Source: Nautilus pompilius (taxonomy: Eukaryota > Mollusca > Cephalopoda > Nautilida > Nautilidae). Taken from it: DNA of 64,000 nt. The position numbers and the translations under genes are program-made. This document shows, piece by piece, positions 23,013 through 39,934 of this stretch; position 1 is the stretch's first letter; every line of letters starts with the position of its first letter. The notes under the pieces are model-generated. The model was not told the DNA's origin and did not search any database. It saw only the letters and a program-made list of their open reading frames with translations. Location of the stretch: the NCBI GenBank assembly GCA_018389105.1, contig JACATO010002208.1, forward strand, positions 232,001-296,000, read 5' to 3'.

Positions 23013-23231
23013 AATAAAAAGAAGAGTATAGTATTTCTGTCTCAGCCTGCTACTATGACTCACATACAGTAGATTTTATATCGAACAGATAAATAAATAA
23101 ATACGTTTTTATAAACTATGTGGTAATTGTGATAGACTAGACAAGATCGTTATACTAGTAATGCGTCGCATATTTATTTCTAACTTAAGTAGTAAACTTC
23201 TCAAAAGAATATCGTGATTCAGCCCCCCCAT

Positions 23232-23232
23232 A

Positions 23233-23271
<39 letters not shown>

Positions 23272-23286
23272 GCTCTCTCTCTCTCT
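23232..23286 (+). repeat. (CT)n microsatellite
   Basis: CT repeats with one CC and one CG interruption. Confidence 0.97.
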
Positions 23287-23429
23287 TATTTTTGATAAAA
23301 TATAGTAAACAAAACCTTTCAATTTATTCAGTAGTAATATATAATATATTTATATAATTTGCAGCGAATCATTTCGTTCGTAAAATCTGGATTCTAAAAA
23401 AAATGTAGGTTTCTCTATACGTGTTCATA

Positions 23430-23610
<181 letters not shown>

Positions 23611-24378
23611 CATCCCAGTAGAAAATAGTTTTGAGAAAGAAACAGGATAGCTCAGGGTCTAAAGAGTAAGTATAGAGAAACTGAGTAATCTGGTTTTACC
23701 AAGCGGTTGAGTGAATACCCTTCATATTGACTTTCGCTTCTAGAACTTCGTCGCTTTGTTGTAAGAAAGTTCTGGAAGATCTATTTGTTTCCGTGCCGAA
23801 AATATAGTCCAATGATTTCCCCACATTTTCCAGTACCAAATTAGAAAGAAAGAAGAAAAAAAAAAGGTTTTTAAATCATTTGCAGGACCTTTCCTTCGTT
23901 TATTTTTTTTAAAAGGACCGTAACTGTTCTAACCGCAAACACTTGGAAGTTTGCATATTTCCAGTGTGTAAGCCGTGTGACAGATAAATTAGCAGATGTC
24001 AAATATTATATTATTGCGAGAAGTTTCTTCTTTCGAACTGGGTAACGGTTTTTAGCGTCCGATGTTCATTTTGTATATATTAGCTGTTTCTTTTTTTCCT
24101 TCTTCCACCAGTTTATGCCACTAGCGAGAGATTGGCGAACTGGGAGAATCAGGAACCCTAACCATTTATTAAGTTGAAAGCGAAAACATCGCCAACCGCC
24201 TGAGATTCTCTCTCTCTCTGTCCGCAGTCGAAGCCCCGGGGAGAGGCTGGAGCTTTCACGTGTTATTAAGTATTTATGCGATTTCTACCAGAAAAAAATT
24301 TAAAAAATAAAAAAAAAAACACAAACCAGAAACTACAAAAGAAAAGACAAAAAAAGAAAGCCGGCAATAGAGTTTTTA

Positions 24379-24453
24379 GCGCATGCGCACGAATTTCTCG
24401 TCATCTGATTGGCTGCGGCGTGCGGGGGGGATAGAAAGAGGGTGGGTGGCACG
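24379..24453 (+). promoter_or_regulatory. Compact NRF1 / NF-Y / E-box promoter-like cluster
   Basis: Within 75 bp there are GCGCATGCGC (24379-24388; NRF1 consensus core), CTGATTGG (24405-24412; inverted CCAAT box, NF-Y) and CACGTGAC near 24450 (E-box). This combination is typical of TATA-less housekeeping promoters in animals. An ATG with a plausible first exon follows at 24462. Factor binding is inference. Confidence 0.4.
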
Positions 24454-24461
24454 TGACCCGA

Positions 24462-24572
24462 ATGTCGCAGCGTGGCAACACACATCAACTGCAGATGTTT
24501 GGTAACGTAGACGGATCGTCTCGAGGCCATTTACCCGGAAAGCTGCCTTGGGACCGCATTCGAAGAGAGGAG
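24462..24572 (+). CDS. Possible first coding exon, 37 codons
   Basis: ATG at 24462 opens a frame beginning MSQRGNTHQLQMFGNVDGSS and ending IRREE. It meets a donor, GAGGAG|GTAGGG, exactly after codon 37 (phase 0). Beyond the donor the frame runs into A-rich and CAA-repeat low-complexity sequence, consistent with an intron. The NRF1/NF-Y/E-box cluster lies immediately upstream. The start context is mediocre (Cys at -3 position base), the ATG lies very close to the E-box, and I recognise neither the peptide nor the second exon. Confidence 0.3.
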
Positions 24573-26014
24573 GTAGGGGACGTATATCTTAATAACCTAA
24601 AAAAAAAAAAACAACAACAAAACAACAACAACAAAAGGACATTTTTTCTTTGTTTTTGTTTTTTTTTTTTTAAAAAAAAAAACTTATTGGATTTAAAAGG
24701 AAACAAACGACAATAACCGAAAAGGGACGACACGTGCTTGTTGGCGTTATGTTCGGACTTCGGTGGGGTGGATCTCTGTCCCTTCCTTAGACGTCAGCGC
24801 GAAACGATAAGCTATCTGCTGGACACTTGCGAAACCTCAAACCACCGAAGACTGTGGACGAATCCCTCGCGTCTCCTGCTCTGCTCCGAGTGCGAGGACG
24901 AACGAATGAGATGCCTCCCTCCAGCGCGACATTTTGAATTTGTCCGCCCTCTAATCAACGCTCATTCGTACTTTTCTAACCCCCCCCCACCCGGGACACA
25001 TTTCCGATGCCGCTAAACCGACTCCTTTGTATTTATATACCTATCTACCCTACTATGATACTCTTCAAACCTAACAGCGGTATATAGTTTGTTTGCTCTT
25101 TTTTTTCCCAGTCGACAAACAAAATTCCCGACCTGTCCGTGTCTGTGTAGCTCGCAACCTGATGTTGTGTAGTGTAGTACTTATTTATTAGTGATGAATA
25201 ACTTTAATAGTCGGCTATGTATATGTCTCTCTCGATGCAGGTAAAAGGGCCCCATATCCTCTTCAACGCCTTCCAAGATTCATTTAAATTTCCCCATCTG
25301 CATCCATACGGTAATTTCAAATCTCACGTCTCCGCTGTCGCTGCTGGTACGTACCGATGATGTTGTTGACTTTGGGTGGGATGTGCGTGTGATTCGATTG
25401 CCTTCTATTTTTCCCAATAAAAATGTATTTACTGTATTCATTTGTCTTGAGATGAAAGCTCAACTATTATTATCTCCCTAGTTCTTGTCTTCCTATATAT
25501 ACGGGATGCGTGTCGTCACGGTGGAAATCCCAAACTGTATCGAGCTTAATTCGGAGACGTTCGACGGTGCTGGTCGTGGTTAATCCTGACAGTATCGTCT
25601 GTAAGCCGCGGACATGCGGCAGAAAACGTTCTATCTTAAATAATCCTTTCAAGCTCTGACAACAGATACAATACACGAGTAAACGGTAGATCTGATACTG
25701 TGTTGTGTCTGGGGTGAAGCTTAAGATATATACATACATATATTTGTCATCATTTAGAATTCCTGGAAACAAATGACTAAAGACATAATAAACAAAATGT
25801 AAATCTCTGAATCTATTGTGCTAATAATAACGAAACTTGCACAGATTTATTTTCTGAATTATTTAAAAGTACTGCAGGTAACTAAGTAAATAAAACACGG
25901 ATGCGAGACTCTGTTGGATTAAGAAACTTCAAACAAAAGCCGTTTATTTCAGGAAAAGCGTACTGTCTTGGACATCGAGACAGATTTCAGTAATTTTTCT
26001 GTCAATGTCCTATA
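24573..26014. other. Non-coding stretch, CpG-rich to about 25020
   Basis: Apart from the short ORF at 25235 nothing convincing is seen. Starts with A-rich and (CAA)n sequence and a T-run/A-run pair around 24660-24680. Confidence 0.45.
25235..25363 (+). CDS. Short ORF or possible exon (42 aa)
   Basis: ATG at 25235 starts MQVKGPHILFNAFQ and continues with an aromatic, His-rich segment (FKFPHLHPYGNFK) to a TGA after 42 codons. The piece could be an internal exon instead: CTCTCTCGATGCAG resembles an acceptor at 25240 and CTGCTG|GTACGT a donor at 25347. The peptide looks protein-like rather than random, but I cannot name a family. Confidence 0.22.
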
Positions 26015-26210
<196 letters not shown>

Positions 26211-26506
26211 AAGAAATATTTAGAAAGTATACATTGGCAGAGATATACTTTTCAACGCTAAGACAAACAAGAATAACTGACAGCAAATCTAATCGCAGGA
26301 AGAGAGGTTCCAAATATTTAGCTGAGATTATTATCACTTCCTTTTTGTTCACTTATTGTCTATTTATTCAGTAATTCATTTCAACTAAATATACGAGCAA
26401 ACCACTTTACTAGTCTGTTTGTGGAAGACGATTTTGTCTGGCGATATACCTTCTGTTGTCTCTCTTTGTCTGTTGCACAAACATTCTGCCTATCTTTCTC
26501 TCATAC

Positions 26507-26510
<4 letters not shown>

Positions 26511-26582
<72 letters not shown>
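26511..26582 (+). repeat. (TC)n microsatellite
   Basis: About 36 uninterrupted TC units, a pure polypyrimidine mirror repeat. Confidence 0.98.
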
Positions 26583-26584
<2 letters not shown>

Positions 26585-27088
26585 GCATATAAACACTTAA
26601 AAACTTATGAAGTTAATTTAACACATTAGAAACTCTGGTCCTGTTACTTAGATTTACTATTTAGGATTTTACTTGGCCAATCAGTTTAAAAACAGAAGCG
26701 CACCAACAGTTCTCTCTTCACGTCACTAAGTTAATCAAGAGATTATTATTCAGGTGCGTGTTATCTCTGCTAACAGAACCGCCAGTTTTGCTTGAATATC
26801 TTTTAAAAAAAAAAAAAAATTAAAAGCATTTTCTCTCGATCCCCTACTGTTTCGTTAGAAAAATTAACTAAAACTGTTAATCTTATGATTCAAATACTAG
26901 GCGTGTAGATAACATTTTTTAACAAACAAACAACAGGCAATACATTTTTAAAAATATTCTTCAAAATGTTCCCACTGTAATTCTCTTTGTTCACTTTCAC
27001 CGCGGGTTCGATGCATTGTTGACAGCTATTTTGGTCTTTTAGGACTACATATAAGCCATACTCCCTTTTAGATATTATACCATACGTC

Positions 27089-27120
<32 letters not shown>

Positions 27121-27579
27121 TACAGAAACTTAATTAAAAAGGAAAGCTAAAAAACGTTCTTAGACTGTGATAACATAATCAAATGAAGCAAAAAAAGGAT
27201 TAATATTTGTCAGTTGTTTGTGTTTACTTTCTGTATTAATATTGTCGATACTTTATACTCAGTTGCTTACATATTTAGATGGCGAACCTTTCTTAAGTAA
27301 AAGATATCTAATCTTAGCTGCTCGCTTCCAACAGTCACAAATTCTCGGAATGGAATCTGACCTTTCAGAGGTTGACCTTATTCTTGGTAACAAATTAATA
27401 TGAAATACAAATATACCAACAGCCACTACCCGGCAAACAATGTAACATAAATGGTATCAGATTTGCGCTTGTATATCGTAGTCAGCCCCTGGACTCGTCG
27501 TGCGCTCTTCCGGTCACGGATGGTAGTATACGGATCCTTCCTTATCTTGGTTACAAGATTAGGGATCGCACGCTGCAAC

Positions 27580-27645
27580 TGCGTCTCTCAGCGCGGGACA
27601 AAAGCCCCTACCAGAACTCTTCATTTGGCAGATGTGGGAGGAAAC
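27580..27645 (+). repeat. Dispersed repeat copy (GTGGGAGGAAAC type)
   Basis: TACCAGAACTCTTCATTTGG followed by CAGATGTGGGAGGAAACCGG parallels 44070-44100. The GTGGGAGGAAACCGG word is widespread in animal genomes, but I cannot name the family. Confidence 0.4.
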
Positions 27646-27932
27646 CGGTTACTACGTTTGTCCGGTACCTGACTCGTTTTGCTACTTCCCCCCCTTTTTT
27701 TTTGTTTTTTCTTCTTCTTTTTCTGACAGTCGTTGTCCTTTTTTCTTTTTTTTTTTAGACAGACTCAAGTCAAACTTTTAGATTTAACCCTTGCACGACC
27801 GTAACATTAAAATTTAAATAATAATAATAATCATATATCCCTGATTCCCTAAAACGCTACGACTGGTTTACTTGCTGTTTGCTTGTTATAATATTTAAAG
27901 GCGATGGTAGGTTTTTGATTTATTTATTAATG

Positions 27933-28121
27933 TTACGGATGAAATAAATCACGTGTATAATAATATGGATACCCACCACCGGGGTAATCCGATGCGGGTA
28001 TTGCGCTTCCTAATTCCCAAGCATCTAATAAGCGCAGCAGCGGGTAAAAACCTCCGAAAGTTCGAACGAGATCGAACCCCTTAACGAAGTAATCTGTAAT
28101 CGATCCAGTTATCCGAATCAT
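27933..28121 (-). CDS. Weak candidate ORF or exon (62 aa)
   Basis: ATG at 28121 in fair context (CAGAATGA) starts MIRITGSITDYFVKGFDLVR and continues through Gly/Tyr/Leu-rich sequence to a stop. Composition is more protein-like than neighbouring AT-rich frames, but no family is recognised and no clear splice sites frame it. Confidence 0.15.
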   Translation of the reverse strand: MIRITGSITDYFVKGFDLVRTFGGFYPLLRLLDAWELGSAIPASDYPGGGYPYYYTRDLFHP

Positions 28122-28825
28122 TCTGGCACCTATACAGTGTCAGCCAGTCGTCGCAGCTTCCCTGGTAAAACCCAGGTAAAATGTTTCTCACCTGGACGCT
28201 CTTCCCCAAGTGGGAATCGAACCAGATTCGAACGATCCAGGTAAGCAACTGAGTGAAATCAACAAGCGACGTTTTTTTGAATATTTCTCAGTCAAGAAAG
28301 AAGACTGGATTGGTCCCATTTGGCAGCCTATTCACTTTTCATATTTGATTTCTTTTTAATCTTTATTCCTTTTTGCTGTAAAGGTAAAAAAAAAATTTTT
28401 TTGTGCATCTTTTTTAATTAATGTTACAGGTGAAACATGTAGCTTAAATCAAACCGAAGTATTCTTCTTACCTGACAGCCCCAAAGTTTTCAGTAAAGTT
28501 TGCACATCTGATTAGTTCCACACCTGAGCCTAAACTATCGGTTCTGGAGAGACCGTTTTACTGTATTTTAATTTTGGTTTCGACTAAATAAATGTACACC
28601 TTTTTTTTTATTATCTCCAGTTCTAAAATAACGGGTCACCTGTCCTTTACAATCAGTCAGGTGGGGGGACCGCTTTGGTATTTCATTTTTAAGTTGAAAA
28701 TCTGCTTAATTGTGGGCTGATTATCTTTGCTGTCGTTCTTACGGTTTTCTGAAATATTAAGGCATTTGGTTAATATGCTTTCCTTTGTCAACAAGCGCTT
28801 TCTTCTTTTTCTTCTTGTTACAGAT

Positions 28826-30266
<1,441 letters not shown>

Positions 30267-31979
30267 AAGTACTGATCTTATATGTTTACTTATTATATTA
30301 ATGATTATGTATATACTTATTAATTCTATTAAATACAGAGTTTATATTATCTAGATGTTTCCCAGACAAGTTTCAGTTAATATGCAAGCAGGATAACTAC
30401 CTGTCTGAGTAGTTAACGGAAACTTTCTGGTTTCTCTTATTAGTGCTTAACAGTTGTGAATTCAAAACTTCTGAGTGAAGGATGATAGATGCAGACCCAG
30501 ATCTTGTTCAACTCATGACGGAGCTAACTGACTTCAAGTCGTCGGTTCAGTTAATAATAACAATTTTATTTTTGTATTGTAATGCCAAACGATTTTGTCT
30601 TTGAGTAGCGATGAGTGAAAGTAAGTCAAAGAATTATGTATATATGTAGGGGACATTCAAATAAAACCTGACCGGGTACCACTATTCTAGCCGGGTCTCA
30701 CCTGGACGCCATGTCCAGTTTAAGAGACAAAGCCAAAGTTAATGTTTCGACTTTTTTTCTTGTTTAAAAAGGGAAGAAAAACAAAAATTTTTTAAATTTT
30801 TTTTTTGTTTTGTATTTTCACCTTTACTTTATTTTATATCGAATAAATTAATAATGAAATAGAACGGACAGAAAGCTAATTTTCACTCTCGTTAGATGGG
30901 ATCGCGGTGGGATCCATACCAACCGACCGTACGTTAGTAGTGGTTCGCGTGCTGAACTTGTGATATCGTGGTCATCGCGTCCGGCCGTCACCTAGGTGAC
31001 CCGCAGCATTGGCTACTGCGGCCTGTCAATCAAAACCCTCATTCCAATCGTTTTTGTGTTCTTCCTTTTCTCCGTTTCAAAAAAAAAAAAAATTTTTTTT
31101 AAAAAACAACAACAAACAAACCCATATCCGCAAATTAATTAGCGCGTGATAATTAATTATAGTAAAGACGGATGATCTAAAACAAGAAGAAGAGTGACAG
31201 GTGAACGGTTGTGGGCGGAGTTATGGGGTGGGCTCAAAGAAACCCCGACTGATTTGTTCGATTTTTTCCTCTTACCATTCAGTAACTGTAAAAACCTCAT
31301 TCTAGGAGGGATCATGAACCCCCCCCAACCTCTCACCTTTCTGATGTCATCCTCCCTGCTCTCTTTCTCAAGTTCCCAGGACGGGAGGGGTGGGGCACAT
31401 TATGAGATAGTAAGGCACAGCGATTCATCTTGTGCCCAAGCTTCTCAGACTACCATCGGCCGCCCGTCACCCCACGGCCCCGGAAAAGGGGCACGAATTC
31501 AGAGATGGGTTGCTGCTGTTACTGTTTGGATGGGAACGGAACAGAGATACACGGGTGTGTGTCTAAAATCCAGGGGTTGTTTGTCTACCAAGTGGAAATA
31601 CACAACCAACACCTGATGATGATACAGCTGGGGAGGGCAAATTACACCACCGGGGAAAATACATCCTTTCTCTGATTGTATTCAATTTCTTAAAGAAAAA
31701 TGTCCACTTTGAGTTTAGAATAGCGGGCGGTACATCACAGACGGTACGTTGCTCACAAAGGCATTGTTTAAAGTTATTTTAAAAGATTTCCTTGTCTTTA
31801 TTTGATTTAAAGAGTTAGTAAAGTTAAGGGCGTCCCGTCGTTATACCAGCCATTAATTAGACAGCTCTGCGGATGGGTTCAGCGAGATTCTCTACTTAAC
31901 GGTGTGAGAACAAAACACGGTGTAGACTGGTTTATGCATAAGTATTTTTAAGGGAAGAAAAGGGACTTTTGAAGAAGAT
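30267..31979. other. AT-rich stretch without a clear gene
   Basis: No coding signal. A TCTCACCTGGACGC word near 30695 is shared with 28186. The GC-rich island 30890-31050 has a TAGTGGTTCGCGTG box that faintly recalls a tRNA-derived SINE. Confidence 0.4.
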
Positions 31980-32990
31980 AAAAATAACAACTTTAAAGAA
32001 AACTAACAGAGCCGATAAATTTTAAAATGAATATTAAAAAGAACAGATAACTAACTAACCAAAACGAAAAGCTAATTAAAAAAACAAATAGATTACAAAA
32101 CAAACAATAAAACAAAAACGCGTAAATGTACAAATAAATAAGTCTACAAGCAGATAAATTTTCAAAGAAATAAAACTAAAAATTAAATAAATAGATACAT
32201 TTGCAAACAAACAAAATTAGAAATTAAATATACAAACAAACTAACCAAAAGTTTGATAAACAAATAAACAAATTTACAAACAAACAAATAAATAAATTTA
32301 AAAACAAAATTATAAATTAAATAAACAAAAAATAATTAAATTTACGAACAAAGTTATAAATCTAAAAACAAAATTATAAATTAAATATACGAATAAATAA
32401 ATAAATTTACAAACAAAACTAAAAATAATTAAATTTACGAACAAAGTTATAAATCTAAAAACAAAATTATAAATTAAATATACGAATAAATAAATAAATT
32501 TACGAACAAATCTAAAAATTAAATTTACGAACAAAACTAAAAATGTAACAATAAATAAATAAATAATTTTGCAAACAAAACAAATCTAAAAATTAAATAA
32601 ACAAGAAATAATTAAATTTACGAACAAAACTAAAAATGTACGAACAAATCTAAAAATTAAATTTACAAACAAACAAATAAATTGATTTTAAAAAATTATC
32701 AATTAAATAAACAAAAAATAATTAAATTTACGAACAAAATTATAAATCTATAAACAAAATTATAAATTAAATATACGAATAAATAAATAAATTTACAAAC
32801 AAAACTAAAAATAATTAAATTTACGAACAAAACTAAAAATGTAATATACAAACAAATAAATACATTTACAAACAAACAAATCTAAAAATTAAATATACAA
32901 ATAAATACATTTACAAAAAAACAAAACTTAAAATTAATTAAACAAAAGAATAAATAAATTAAGAAACAAATTTGTCAAACAAATAAGAAA
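31980..32990 (+). repeat. AT-rich degenerate minisatellite, period about 93 bp
   Basis: About 1 kb is built almost only from AAAC, AAAT, TTTACGAAC and ATTAAAT words. The landmark AATAATTAAATTTACGAAC recurs near 32331, 32424, 32717 and 32807, about 90-93 bp apart. The minus strand of two units encodes the same 31-residue hydrophobic stretch twice, a by-product of the period being divisible by 3. Confidence 0.88.
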
Positions 32991-33152
32991 GCGATAAAAT
33001 GGTTTCGTAAAGTTAAAAAATCTTTCATTTTTAGTTTTAAAGATACAAACTGAAATATAATTAAAGAAATTGGATGATTTGTTCCAGTAAAGTATATATT
33101 TTTAAGTATAACCGTATCTTCTTTCTCAATGAATTACAAATCTTTCTGATAA

Positions 33153-33327
<175 letters not shown>

Positions 33328-33884
33328 AACAGTAGCAAGATTGTGTAAAAACGAATAATAACAAAAAGGAATAAAGCTGGATAATACCCTGGCTTCTTAA
33401 AGAAACAGAAATTTCATAACACAAGATGAAAATTAGATTAGACAAAGAGAAATTAAATAGAGAAAACGTTTTGTAGCATAATGCGAAATTAAATTGAAAT
33501 TAAAGTTAAGCTCAGTCATATCACCATAATGTGCTATTTTGTTTAAAGGAGGATAAAAGGTATATTTCAGGATCAAAATATATTTGTAGGTTTCTGTTTA
33601 CAATGCTGAAAACTTTCTATTTACCCGATTGAAAAATTTGCTTCCTAACATAGAGTAAACATTGAGGAATTGGACGCATTTACTGATCGAATAACATTTA
33701 TCCGAAAATATATGTAGCCATTTCGTAAATAAATAAAGTAACCGTACAAACTTTTATAATTAAATTTAAACGGTTAACTTGCATTATACAGACGAATTCT
33801 AATCGCTATTTTTTTGCATTTGTTTTTCTTTAGTTTGTTTGATACAATGGAGAGAGAGAGAGAGAGAGAGAGAGATGAAAAGAG

Positions 33885-33976
<92 letters not shown>

Positions 33977-33981
33977 TGAAA

Positions 33982-34013
<32 letters not shown>

Positions 34014-35730
34014 ATTGAATTAATTTCATTTATAGAAAAGAAGCCTCTGAAGGGAAAAAGTGAAGGGGTCGTTATAAGAAGAACTTGATTTGCGCGAATA
34101 AATAAGAAGAATAGTGTAGAAGAAGCATTATAAACAGAGACTGTCAGTGGATTAAAATCATCAGTGGGAGAATAAAATCGAAAAAAATAGTAGCATCGAA
34201 ATACGAATGAGAAGAAGATCTGCCCCGTCTGGAGCCGTCCGTATTGAAATACGAAAGGATTTCTGTGTAAAAGATGCTAACTCAACTTTCCGAGTGGAGT
34301 AGTTTCAGTTCTTTTACTCTCATAGCTATACGCCTCAGAGCGGTTCATCGAGGAATCTCAATACCGCGGACTGCAAAGTCCGTTTACAGACAGCTGCGCT
34401 CTCCGAGTTCTGAACTGTTTACATCGAAACCTTCCTCTTGTGATAATGTTGTCACTGCGACAGTTCTCAGGTGAAGACTTTAATCAAGGGCAAACATATC
34501 AACGTTTACAGCACTGTATAAGTTAGCAGATTACATGGTTGTAGCTGTCAGGGGAAAAAAAAAGGAGAAATAAGGTTTTAAAAATTAAATACAAACGATA
34601 ACATATTATTTTAAATACGTAATTGACTAGACCCCTTTATAGATACCGGATTTCGTCGTGGACTGAATCCCTCCATCTCGCACATTTATGTGTTTATTAC
34701 AAATGTGCAACTAGATGGAGTCAGAGCGAAAGTAATTTTGTAAGTGCTAGGAAGATACATGGAGATGAACTATGTGCGCGTTGCGTTTGATCGCTGAGTC
34801 TACAGCTATGGTTGCCAAAAGATAATTTGCATGCACGTATATATTACAAAACTTGGCAATCAACAGGGTAAGGGGACTCTAAGACTGGGTCAGCGCACCC
34901 GCACAGTCCAAACAATAGAATTGTCTACTGCCAAACGTCTAGGACGGTAAATGAAATTCTTCGGTGAGTGCATGACGCAAGAATTTTTTTTTTTTTTTTT
35001 TGAAAATCCACCTGGGATTAATCAGGCTTTCAAAACAAACAACAACAAAAAAGGGGGTGGGGTTGGGTGGGGTGAACAGATGAAGACCGGTAAATATCAG
35101 ATCTCGTCCTCAGACCAGAGACTCCTCCTCTTATCGCAGGACGGCTGAAGGAATCGGTCTCGATTGTCTCTCCTCGTTAGAGACTCGGCTAAATTTCTGC
35201 ACGTTGGTCTTTTATCGTTTATCTGTTTACTTTACTTCGATTCTGTTTTCTACCGGCGCGGGGTGGGACCGAAAAAAGTGTACGAAAGACCTGATCGATC
35301 CGCCGGCCGGTGGCTGATCTCTCTCTCTCTCTCTCTCACTCCCCTGTCTTCTGGAAGACCGGAGAGGTAGATTGGTTGGTGGGTGGGGGGGGGACCAGAT
35401 GTGCCGACCGTGATAACGAGCTCCCGACGCCCCACCGCTTTAGACTGCTTACACCGGACGGCGTGAACAATAGCGCATCTTCCGACCAGGAGAGGAGGGA
35501 TGGGTGGCGACGGTGGTACGAGCCCAACCGACTGCCGTGAAGAACTGTTCCATTGTTTTCGTTCTTCCTAACAGGTGTCTGGTCTGTCTGCCGCAGCTCG
35601 GCGCTTTTCTCCGGAAGCCGAGAGCACGTTTCGCATCTGGTACCGCGGACATCAGCTCCGTCATCACTTCAGTAGTAACGATGAGTCGGGGGAGCGCTGG
35701 GGCTGGCTGGAACCCTGATGTTATTATCTC

Positions 35731-35762
<32 letters not shown>

Positions 35763-36175
35763 GCGTCTAATTTGATTCGCGTCACTACCTTTTCTATCCT
35801 CCACTTCAAAATTAAAAATGGTAAAAATAAGCAGCAGGCAGGGGTTATATCTGTATGTTCATTTAAATAAATAATGGCCTTAATAACTGGAATTTGCAAG
35901 TAGACTATTCCATAAACAGCCCTATACAGATATCCAAAGCTGCGGACGCACCGATAGAGTATTCGTTCCATACACGCTCAATCACGTGATTAGTGCGTAT
36001 GCGCAGTGAAAGTAAAATGCGACATGGAAGCGCATAGCGGACTCTTCCCAGTTATCTGTTTGACTGCTTTGGGGCGGATGATTAGGGCTACAGGCGAAGT
36101 GTGTGTGTGTGGGATCCAGACTCCGTTGTAATATGGATTTTGAAGCGGAATTATTGGAACGGCAGCAGTGCTTAC
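33328..36175. other. Non-coding stretch, CpG-rich from about 35100
   Basis: The stretch contains the (GA)n at 33849-34010, a G-rich run at 35376-35395 and a short (AAT)n at 35732-35761. An NRF1-like TGCGTATGCGCA at 35994-36005 lies next to an E-box (TCACGTGA, 35982-35989). No frame is convincing. Confidence 0.45.
33849..34010 (+). repeat. (GA)n microsatellite, about 160 bp
   Basis: Pure purine strand of GA with GAAGAG and GATGAAAAG interruptions that recur, suggesting amplification of interrupted units. Confidence 0.98.
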
Positions 36176-36233
36176 TCAGCCCTCTTCTCCTTCCCTCCAT
36201 CAGTCTGACCTCCTTGGACGGGTCCGCGGCCAT
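36176..36233 (-). CDS. Possible first coding exon on the minus strand
   Basis: The ATG at 36233 has a near-perfect Kozak context (CCCGCCATGGCC) and starts MAADPSKEVRLMEGRRRGL. After 19 codons plus one base it meets a donor-like CTGA|GTAAGC. GC-rich, CpG-rich sequence lies upstream (36240-36900), as expected of a promoter. The second exon is not identified and the frame is short, so this is tentative. Confidence 0.25.

Positions 36234-39934
<3,701 letters not shown>

Noticed and set aside
30890-31050. tRNA-derived SINE
   Set aside because: TAGTGGTTCGCGTG is only faintly A-box-like and no B-box at correct spacing could be assigned.
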